A stretch of 32,500 nt of DNA from Halisarca cf. caerulea (Eukaryota > Porifera > Demospongiae > Chondrillida > Halisarcidae), in contig CAUJGJ010000313.1 in assembly GCA_963170055.1 (NCBI GenBank), positions 5,345,479 to 5,377,978 on the forward strand, written 5' to 3'. Shown piece by piece: positions 32,437-32,500 of this stretch. Numbering within the stretch: the stretch's first letter is position 1; each line of letters begins with the position of its first letter. The position numbers and the translations under genes are program-made. Under the pieces are notes generated by a model that had not been told where the DNA came from, did no database searches, and saw only the letters and a program-made list of their open reading frames with translations.

Positions 32437-32500
32437 GTATGGGAAGTTATTGTTGAGCTCTGTCCAGTACTAGATGTTTGTGTGTGTGTGTGTGTGTGTG

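Overview
This is a piece of an animal nuclear genome. Its protein-coding genes are interrupted by many GT-AG introns, it is crowded with (GT)n/(CA)n microsatellites, minisatellites and satellite arrays, and the recognisable proteins are metazoan types: CARD domains of the death-fold superfamily and a CPVL-type lysosomal serine carboxypeptidase. An early-branching marine invertebrate such as a sponge would fit, but the window does not settle the taxon.

Layout. Positions 1-8800 are almost entirely a tandem array of a ~591-597 bp satellite (about 14.5 copies). A ~1.5 kb island (8801-10366) carries two spliceable but broken exons of a kelch-like gene on the minus strand. Positions 10367-14725 are a second tandem array, of a ~125-127 bp monomer (about 34 copies) organised into 888 bp and 1130 bp higher-order repeats. 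The two arrays are related: the short monomer is the long one without a ~466 bp insert. Both also share a splice-donor-containing segment with the last visible coding exon/intron of the neighbouring gene.

Positions 15360-24238 hold a minus-strand gene of at least 16 exons. It encodes two CARD domains (exon 1, RIG-I/MDA5-like; exon 5, classical CARD) joined by a Ser/Pro-rich linker and followed by more than 400 residues of coiled coil. Its 3' part was built by repeated duplication of two phase-2/phase-2 exons (called A and B here), and the introns contain decayed exon copies, minisatellites and small transposon-like elements. The C-terminus cannot be placed; it may lie inside or beyond the satellite.

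Head to head with it, with only 93 bp between the two ATGs, lies a complete 13-exon CPVL-like serine carboxypeptidase gene (24332-28514, 475 codons, catalytic S204/D389/H449). A tandem paralogue follows (29447 to the window edge, exons 1-7 visible). Its exon lengths match the first copy exactly in every visible exon. Both carboxypeptidase genes carry CACGTG E-boxes just upstream of the ATG, in one case shared with the CARD gene.

Functionally, the CARD-CC protein looks like an innate-immune signalling scaffold, and the carboxypeptidases look like secreted or lysosomal proteases. The shared promoter between them is suggestive but unproven. All exon joins were made by eye from splice-site and reading-phase consistency.
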